This document shows, piece after piece, positions 57,292 through 64,000 of a stretch of 64,000 nucleotides of DNA (position 1 is its first letter; each line of letters begins with the position of its first letter). The translations under genes and the position numbers were made by a program. The stretch comes from Coleophoma eucalyptorum. Lineage: Eukaryota; Ascomycota; Leotiomycetes; Helotiales; Dermateaceae. The notes beneath the pieces are model-generated. The model did no database searches. It was not told the origin of the DNA and worked only from the letters and a program-made list of their open reading frames with translations. The DNA lies in contig JALRME010000004.1 in the NCBI GenBank assembly GCA_026120035.1, positions 1,178,001 through 1,242,000 on the forward strand. Direction: 5' to 3'.

Positions 57292-59961
57292 TCAAGTATC
57301 ATCTTCGTCGTCATCTTGAAAGTCCTCATCATCCTGTGAATCATACACAAATCTCGGAGGCGGTACGCTCTCAGTGAGGAGACTCTCAGGAAGTAGTTGA
57401 CTTTTGGTCAGCAGCTGTGAGGAAGCTATTGAATATGGAACTAAAGTATCAAACCCGATGTTGGAGCTGCCTTCTCCTTCAAACTGACTGAGAGGTGTAC
57501 TTGAGGGTCCGTGTTTGCGAACAGGCGACTCGAACACAACCTCGATGTCTGAGTTGCGAGATTCAGGACGTGCTGGAGTATTTTGTGTCTGTGTTAAATC
57601 GACTGTTGTGGCCTGGGAAGGTCGGATAGGTGGCTTGCTGCTAGGCATACTTCGATGCGAGGATCGTGCTGCATTGCGAATCGGGGCCATCTGCGGTAGC
57701 TGAAGAGGAGAACTTGAGGGGATGGGGGAACTTTCATGAGGGGCAAATGTAGTCGTAACCTCTTTTGCGTACCCTGTTGCAGTTATAGGGCTAGACGATC
57801 TTTGAACCTGTGATTGATGAAACTGTGTTGATTCGCTCATCAGTTGTGCCTCAATCTCTTGAGTATCCGTTGAAGATGAGCTGAATCCGGCAAGCTCCTT
57901 CTCTACGTTTGTGAAAAGCAGCGGTTTGAGGTTGGCCATTAGATGGTCGATTACAGCAGGCCTGACCAATTCATTTCTGGGTGCCTTATCGAGCCATTCG
58001 TACTTTCGAAGTCGGGCAAGAGACAGTGGGTCCGCAAGCTCATAAACCTCCATGATCTCATACGCATGTTTACAGACCTTGCTCTTTCCAGCATTGAATT
58101 CTGAATTTCCAATGCCTCTTTCATCTCGCAATTCTCCTGGACACAAAGCACTGCTAATGACGGCCATATACTTCAGCAAACAAACAGGAGCTGTTTCATA
58201 CAGCCATATTCGGGATGTCTTAGGATGTAAGGCGTGTGGTGTGAAATGATGATCTCGCTTTCGCATAATAATTTCCGTGACTTGTTGTGAGTGCATAGAA
58301 ATGAAAACATCTGATCCGTAAAATCTAGGCGCCATAGCATCTACGTGTTGGGTTGAGAGTCGTTGACTCTCCATTCCTTGGGTCCTCGAGAACTGAGTCG
58401 TTGCTTGAGTTTGTAGGGCTGTATCTTCCGTCTCGGAATGCGGGATAGGTTCCTCATTAGGTGGTGACAAACTGCGGTCTTCATTATGTAGATGTATTTG
58501 TGTTTCCATACCAAAACTGTTGTAGGATGTTTCTGGCGGCTGCTGAATGGAATATGTAGCTTCAACCTCAACAGTGCTTTTGACCCTAGGCGAAACATCC
58601 ATATCCTCATGAGTTTCTAACACTTCCTCCTCTTCCTCCTCAACCTGACTCTCTGCCACTACTTTCGCCTCATTGTTATTGTCTGAATCGCTTCCAGGAG
58701 TCCGCATAGTTCTTGGTGGATCGTCCAGAAAATCGATGGTGTTCTTATCATGAATCGATTGTACACCAGAAGGTTGTTTATCATCGATATCTTCACTGTA
58801 CTTATCCCCTATCTGTATTTCTTCAAGTTCAGACTCTATCTCCAGGTCGCTCTCATCGTCTTCAGAGTCAGAGATCTCGGTCTTAAAGATTGTTCGAGGT
58901 ACAGATGTCGACGTTGGCAACTGTGTGGCTGAATCATCATTATTTTTTGTAGTCTCATTCTTGAACGCATCCTTCGTTTGAAACCTGACACTTTGCAGTG
59001 GACTCGAAAGTTCAGAAGGTGACGAAAGTACGCGTGAATGTTGGGTCTCAAGATCTGTCTCGAAAGTATCCTCAATCTTCAGTTTTGGCGTCCCTTTGGT
59101 AGATTTATTGGGCATTAAGCTAATATTGGTGGACTTCTCTTGCAATGCGCGTCGCTCTATCCGTGAAGGTGTAGGACACTTCGGTGGTAAAACCTCTCCC
59201 AGACCAGAAAGCTTGATTGATTTCTTAGTTTTTCTGTTCACGCTGTTTCCATTTTCTTCAATTTTCACTGACACCTTCTCAGCTTTCTTTGAAAGCGGCG
59301 ATTGGGGTTGTTCAACGGAGTGATCGGAATCATTGGGACTTGGCGGTGACTGAGTTGAGGGTATCTCAAATGTTCGTCTCGATCTTGGCGTCTTTGGAGG
59401 GCCCATATCTCCCCGGTCTTCTGATTTCCGGATGTGAGGTTTCCTTTGAAATTGAATACTGTGTTTTGGGACGTCTTGTTCATTATGCCTTGGAGTAGGT
59501 GAGGGTGCCCGGAGAGCTGCCTCTAAGTCTTCTTTGAACATATCCGTCTCATCTTCATCTGTTGCAGAGAAGCTTCGATTCCATTGCGTTAATGTTTGAG
59601 TGTGAAATTTGGAGCTCGATGCAGGTTCATCGCCTGATGTATGCCTTCGATTCTGAGCCGCTTTCGTTTCATTGTGCTCGTCTCTCAATGTTCGTCTTCT
59701 TTTCTTCTTCCGTTTTGCCTCCTCTTCTGCGACATAGTCTGAACCTTCAGTATCTTGGACTTCCTCTGATTCATCTACCCAGTATATCTGCGTGAGGGTC
59801 GTTTGGACCTCTGGCTTGGGGATGCGAGCTCCAGCTGATTTGCCATATGTGACGCGCTTCCTCCTCTCTGGGAATTTCTTCTGTTCTTTGGGGATTGGAG
59901 CTTTATAAACCCGATCGGATGGCGCACTCGGTTTTGGAGTTGCCTTTGCTCGCGGAGGCAT
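57292..59961 (-). CDS. Large nuclear-looking protein with an ASCH/PUA-like segment
   Basis: A single exon of 889 residues from the ATG at 59961 (MPPRAKATPKPSAPSDRVYK). Residues 1-520 are low-complexity, with Lys/Arg clusters (EEEAKRKKKRRRTLRDEH) that look like nuclear localisation signals, many SP/TP sites and acidic runs (VEEEEEEVLETHEDMD). Residues about 545-690 are the only folded-looking part: DVFISMHSQQVTEIIMRKRD, then TSRIWLYETAPVCLLKYMAV, then KVCKHAYEIMEVYELADP. This order (receptor-like helix, conserved strand ending in W-L-Y-E-T-x-P-V, later strand) resembles ASCH/PUA-like domains that read modified nucleic acids. The rest is polar and ends in an acidic tail. No named family recognised; domain call is tentative. 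Confidence 0.72.
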   Translation of the reverse strand: MPPRAKATPKPSAPSDRVYKAPIPKEQKKFPERRKRVTYGKSAGARIPKPEVQTTLTQIYWVDESEEVQDTEGSDYVAEEEAKRKKKRRRTLRDEHNETKAAQNRRHTSGDEPASSSKFHTQTLTQWNRSFSATDEDETDMFKEDLEAALRAPSPTPRHNEQDVPKHSIQFQRKPHIRKSEDRGDMGPPKTPRSRRTFEIPSTQSPPSPNDSDHSVEQPQSPLSKKAEKVSVKIEENGNSVNRKTKKSIKLSGLGEVLPPKCPTPSRIERRALQEKSTNISLMPNKSTKGTPKLKIEDTFETDLETQHSRVLSSPSELSSPLQSVRFQTKDAFKNETTKNNDDSATQLPTSTSVPRTIFKTEISDSEDDESDLEIESELEEIQIGDKYSEDIDDKQPSGVQSIHDKNTIDFLDDPPRTMRTPGSDSDNNNEAKVVAESQVEEEEEEVLETHEDMDVSPRVKSTVEVEATYSIQQPPETSYNSFGMETQIHLHNEDRSLSPPNEEPIPHSETEDTALQTQATTQFSRTQGMESQRLSTQHVDAMAPRFYGSDVFISMHSQQVTEIIMRKRDHHFTPHALHPKTSRIWLYETAPVCLLKYMAVISSALCPGELRDERGIGNSEFNAGKSKVCKHAYEIMEVYELADPLSLARLRKYEWLDKAPRNELVRPAVIDHLMANLKPLLFTNVEKELAGFSSSSTDTQEIEAQLMSESTQFHQSQVQRSSSPITATGYAKEVTTTFAPHESSPIPSSSPLQLPQMAPIRNAARSSHRSMPSSKPPIRPSQATTVDLTQTQNTPARPESRNSDIEVVFESPVRKHGPSSTPLSQFEGEGSSNIGFDTLVPYSIASSQLLTKSQLLPESLLTESVPPPRFVYDSQDDEDFQDDDEDDT

Positions 59962-61147
59962 CTTTCTTCTCGCAGCTATGGCTCTTTCAAGAAAGCAGTG
60001 AACGTAAAATCATTTCAATGTTCGATGTCATCATTGTCAACCATTGAAGCTCGCTTTGGTCGCGTCAATCTATTCGAACGCGATGATTGGCTTATATTCG
60101 GTTACTAAGCAAAGCTCTTTACAACTCAACCTCACCCAGACCTTTTGAAACATATCCGGTATTCACTTTGCCCTTCTTCCAGCTAGTACCTGGGATACTA
60201 TTATGTACTGGGTTACTAACTGTTATATCAGCTGCCTCTTCTTTTCCGCTTTTCTAGTACACATTCCCAATAACTAGAATATTGCCAGTGATCAGTATCT
60301 GTCGCGTGATCACATGACATTACAATTGTTGTATGTTAAGTCTACTGTTAAATTTGTATGAACAAGTTGACACTGTTTGCTTCCATTTCTTCTCCTTTTT
60401 CTTAACCACCCTTAAAAATAACAACTAGTTGAAGTATTTTTACTTGTGAACCTTTGCTAGGTTTTAAGATATTCTATTTAAGGAACTGGGTACGGAGAAC
60501 CTAGAAGTCATGTTCATCGAACAAGGTCTTAAAATTGTCACCAGATGGTTCAACACCTACGCAAGTGCTCTTTAGTTCGTTATAATGATAATAAAGGGAT
60601 CTTTGTAGCTTTTCTATTTCTCTATTTAAAAAGAAAAGTAAAAGAAAAGAAAGCACAGTGCTACTTCCAATCACCCGAATGGCTCCAGGATTCATCTTAC
60701 CGTGGTCCATTGTCCAGCAGCGGAAGCCAGTCTATTTTCTGTTCCTTCTCTAACCTTCCAGCTCTATGGTTTCCATTACCGAGTTCAGTAGCCCTCTTGA
60801 AGTTGCTAACACTATCTCATAGCCTCCATAGATTGCTAGTTGTTGTGTAATCGACGGTCTTCGCGTATTTTCATTCACAAGACAAAGCTCTAAGGACGAG
60901 GTTCGGAGGGCTAAATCTCATGAATTTCTGACCAGTCTATTGAATACACATCAATGTGCTGATCACGAAGGCCGAGCGTGGGTTATATAATTTTATAAAA
61001 TTATAGATACAATTACATTGTATGTACAAGCAAAGAAATTAACTTGACATCATTCTCTTCATCCGTTCTTCAGATTTAAACACACAACTCATATAAAATG
61101 AATCTCGGGTCCATAAAAAAACAGCGCAACAAAGATGGCGAAGATTC
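59962..61147. other. Intergenic stretch, no gene seen
   Basis: Promoter of the 889-residue protein gene at the left and 3' flank of the NPC1-type gene at the right; AT-rich between 60300 and 60700. Short frames at 60501-60850 have no support. Confidence 0.55.
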
Positions 61148-64000
61148 TCAGTAATCATCCTCAGAGTCACTTCCATCGTCTGGCATCATGGCACGATATC
61201 TTCTTGTCGCAAGATCCTCCTCTAAACCTCCATCGCTCTCTGGGTCAATATAACCCTCACCACCGAGTAAGCTCAGCGCCACAGGAAGGAAGATGAGAGC
61301 ATGGGTAGCTGCGAAGACCACCAAAGCCAGCCATATTCTAAAGTAGTAGATTTCAAAAATCTTGCTCTTTGTGAAAGCAAGGACGGAAACGCCAAGTAGC
61401 TTTGTGATGGTAATCCCCGAAAAGACAGAGCCACCAACATTCACTAAAGCAGTCCAGGCGCGCGCATCACGACCACGGAACTTATTTTTAGCACGCTCCA
61501 TAACTGCTCTAGACGGGAACATGAATGCCCGGGCAACGTGGGCACAGAACTCGACTCCAATACCAACACAGATGATGAGATTTACCAGACTGACAGCATT
61601 CAAGGAAACATTGAATACAGCCATCGTACCGATGATGTCAACAACAATCATAATAACTGTAGCAGTCACCACAGCACCCGTCTTGACAGATCCGAGGAGA
61701 ATTGAGGAAATAATGAGGATGAGAGCTAGAGCCGAACCAAGGAGAGTAGCTGTGAGACGAACAATCGATGAATACTGATCGAAGAAGATGTAGAAGACAC
61801 TGTAAGGGAAGACTTGTAAGCCAGAACGGTCACTCAAGTTATCTGCGATCCGCCGTGCCGAAGCATATGCAGCTATGAAGTCTTCCTGACTCTTCAATGG
61901 AGTGTGGCTCGTGCGGAAATGACTGGCGGGAATGGTGTCTTTCTTTGCGTCAATCACCACGGCATTACTGTAAGCAGCCTGCCCACCAAGCGAACAGCTC
62001 GCATCTGTGGGAGACTTGATCCATTTCTCAAGGTAGTGGATGAACTCATCGCCCTCAGGCATTCCGTACATTGTCGTATTCCACGCTGGATCACGGTTTT
62101 CAAAGCAAGCAGAGCCATGCTCAACGCAACAAGCATCAAGCTCTGGGTTCAGCCAACTAAAATAGTCATCTACCCAGCTAGCAGTACTAGACGCAATGTA
62201 CGACACATTTGGCCTCTTACGTTCTTGCTCTAGAATGTTGGTGAGGGACATTTGGTCACATGTAGTAAAGCGAGAACATAGCTGCTGCTGATGTCTGCGC
62301 TCTGTGACATTTAGTTCCCGAGTAACAAAGTACACAGGTGGACCTGAGTCGAAGTAGGCGTAGAGATCGTTGAAGTAAGGAATCAAGTACGAGCTATCTG
62401 GAATAGCGACTCTCTGATCCAAACCCAATTTAACCTCTGGCATTAAGGAGACACCGGCTGTGAAAAGCCCCAAGAATAAGACAATGACAGCAGTCTTCAC
62501 CTTTTTGCCTAGCAGAGTTGGCGCATAGTGCTTCCGGATGAAGAGCTGGAGAATGCCTTCATCTTGGCCCTCATAAACTCTTGGGGGGCCGTTACCATCC
62601 ATGCCGAGCTGAACACCAGCTCCCTTAATTTGGATACAAGGGACACAATCGGCGCGGTTGTCTTCGACGCGACGCTGGTTGAGCGCCAAAACGGAGATGA
62701 ACATCGTCACCTGCAAAATCGCGTTGATAAATACAGCGCCTGCTGCATAAATGGCAAAGTTTCGTACTGCTGGCATCCCGACCAAAGCACCGAGAGCAAA
62801 GGTAACTGTTTCAGTTGAAGCAGACAACAGAATTGATGGACCCATGCGGCCAAGTGCTTTCGAAATTCGAAACTCGACCATATCATCGGGATGGCTTATA
62901 TTGACTCGTTCGAACTCGTGTACAATGAGGAAGATATTGTCGACACCAACGGCGAGAACAATGAATGGAATAACCTCAGCAATGATAAGAGTAACCTTGA
63001 TCCCGGCCGCCGAGAACAGACCTATCGATGCAGATATAGACATTAGCACAATAATGATGCCAACAACCCCTAGAGAGAACTTTGATTGAACAAATGTTGT
63101 CGCAGGATAGCGAACCATTGAGCGAAGTGAAAGCGTAGTAGAGCCAAGAGCTAGAGAGGCATAAAAGAACATGAAGATGTAACTGATAACTACAATCTTG
63201 GCATCGGTATTTGTCGATTTATTGAGCTCCTGCTCCAAACTGATTTCTGTGGAGAAAGACAGTCTCAATCCACGTTCACTTGCTTCTTGTTGAACGTCGA
63301 GTAAGGTGGCTCTAAGAGATTCTTCCCAATCCATGGCACGAGCCACCTCAGATGAATCTTCGGCAGCGTTGGAGACAACCCAGGTAACAACGATTGCAGA
63401 AGCGTTAGCCACATCTCCAGACTCGGTCCATCCCCCGAGAATCATAGCTGGCTCGATAGGCTGTCCAAAAGCTGGACGACAGTTGACTGGAGAAGCAGCA
63501 CATTCGCGCAGACGTGCTCGCCAGGTTGTTTCCTTATAGCGAGCCATACTATTTCCGAAGTATGCACCAACTGACTGAACGACACAATCAGTACCTGTGG
63601 GTTTGAAACAGACATCATCTAAGGATGCGCCAGTTTTGTTTCCTGTGAGACGACTGATACGTTCCTCAATTGTAAACCACCATTCCAGCGTCTCGTAGGA
63701 CAACACTGGAGCCGGTCCTTCAGGGCGCAAATCATTAACTAAAAAGACCTGCTCCGCACGGTAGAACGGGCCAAAGCTATTATCAAAGAATGCCTTCTCC
63801 TGTGCTGCCGCCGATGTAGGGCTAACCCAAAGGCGAGCTGGGTCTCTCTCAATTTCAAACTTCATCCAGCCGAGACTGAGAAGAGCCACGAGAAGTATAC
63901 TGCTGCCAATAGTGATACCTGGATACTTTGCAGCTTTGTATCCCAACCAACTGAAAATAGAATCACAAGCGGTATTGATGGAATAGTTCTTCTGTGGTCG
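61148..64000 (-). CDS. NCR1: NPC1-type sterol transporter of the RND superfamily (5' partial)
   Basis: Vacuolar/late-endosomal membrane protein of the Niemann-Pick C1 family, which inserts sterol into the limiting membrane. The frame is open to the right edge, so about 950 C-terminal residues are seen; the N-terminal sterol-binding domain lies outside. The visible part starts at the end of the first luminal region and TM2 (WLGYKAAKYPGITIGSSILL), then the middle luminal domain, the sterol-sensing domain (VIPFIVLAVGVDNIFLIVHE), the Cys-rich third luminal domain and the last five-helix bundle with NLIICVGIGVEFCAHVARAF. It ends in an acidic tail (DDGSDSEDDY). No intron is needed in this part. Confidence 0.93.
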   Translation of the reverse strand, partial: RPQKNYSINTACDSIFSWLGYKAAKYPGITIGSSILLVALLSLGWMKFEIERDPARLWVSPTSAAAQEKAFFDNSFGPFYRAEQVFLVNDLRPEGPAPVLSYETLEWWFTIEERISRLTGNKTGASLDDVCFKPTGTDCVVQSVGAYFGNSMARYKETTWRARLRECAASPVNCRPAFGQPIEPAMILGGWTESGDVANASAIVVTWVVSNAAEDSSEVARAMDWEESLRATLLDVQQEASERGLRLSFSTEISLEQELNKSTNTDAKIVVISYIFMFFYASLALGSTTLSLRSMVRYPATTFVQSKFSLGVVGIIIVLMSISASIGLFSAAGIKVTLIIAEVIPFIVLAVGVDNIFLIVHEFERVNISHPDDMVEFRISKALGRMGPSILLSASTETVTFALGALVGMPAVRNFAIYAAGAVFINAILQVTMFISVLALNQRRVEDNRADCVPCIQIKGAGVQLGMDGNGPPRVYEGQDEGILQLFIRKHYAPTLLGKKVKTAVIVLFLGLFTAGVSLMPEVKLGLDQRVAIPDSSYLIPYFNDLYAYFDSGPPVYFVTRELNVTERRHQQQLCSRFTTCDQMSLTNILEQERKRPNVSYIASSTASWVDDYFSWLNPELDACCVEHGSACFENRDPAWNTTMYGMPEGDEFIHYLEKWIKSPTDASCSLGGQAAYSNAVVIDAKKDTIPASHFRTSHTPLKSQEDFIAAYASARRIADNLSDRSGLQVFPYSVFYIFFDQYSSIVRLTATLLGSALALILIISSILLGSVKTGAVVTATVIMIVVDIIGTMAVFNVSLNAVSLVNLIICVGIGVEFCAHVARAFMFPSRAVMERAKNKFRGRDARAWTALVNVGGSVFSGITITKLLGVSVLAFTKSKIFEIYYFRIWLALVVFAATHALIFLPVALSLLGGEGYIDPESDGGLEEDLATRRYRAMMPDDGSDSEDDY

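Overview
The window is nuclear DNA of a filamentous ascomycete (Pezizomycotina; a Leotiomycete is my best guess from overall gene character, which I could not test by search). Most genes are split by short introns, mostly 48-90 nt, with GT...AG ends and CTAAC-like branch sites. The content is typical of such a fungus: RTA1, PDR-type ABC and Zn2Cys6 proteins, a TOK1 channel, PEX11 and an NPC1-type protein. I rebuilt 20 genes exon by exon; in every complete multi-exon model the exon lengths sum to a multiple of three.

Layout, left to right. 1-14.5 kb: the 3' part of the proteasome gene rpn7, an ornithine-aminotransferase-like gene, an RTA1-type membrane protein, a 2.4-kb gap holding a degenerate CCAAT-containing tandem array, a multipass membrane protein, a catechol-type O-methyltransferase, and a PAS/LOV-like protein with a His/Pro-rich tail. 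15.5-27.7 kb: an apparent catabolic gene cluster of amidase, arginase-superfamily hydrolase, zinc alcohol dehydrogenase, Rid-family protein, sugar-porter-type MFS transporter (with an in-frame TGA) and Zn2Cys6 regulator. 27.7-30.8 kb: no supportable gene. 30.8-41.2 kb: a GIT1-like MFS transporter, a Gfo/Idh/MocA oxidoreductase and an 11-exon PDR ABC transporter. 43-64 kb: mostly housekeeping and cell-biology genes: Fpg-type DNA glycosylase, PEX11, a caspase-like protein, a cysteine-rich single-pass membrane protein, Rad4/XPC, a TOK1 potassium channel, a large nuclear-looking protein with an ASCH/PUA-like segment, and an NPC1-type protein that runs off the right edge.

The most interesting observation is regulatory. 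The 12-mer CGT(G/A)ACTCCCCG (reverse complement CGGGGAGT(T/C)ACG) occurs four times, and by eye only in this cluster: upstream of the arginase-like gene, in the shared ADH/Rid promoter, upstream of the MFS gene and upstream of the Zn2Cys6 gene itself. On the reverse strand three of the four read CGG-N7-CGG and the fourth CGG-N7-CGC, the kind of triplet pair that Zn2Cys6 dimers bind. This argues for an autoregulated regulon. Amidase plus ureohydrolase suggests use of an amide- or guanidine-containing nitrogen compound, but both enzymes and the Rid protein show non-standard catalytic positions, so the substrate is unknown and may be unusual.
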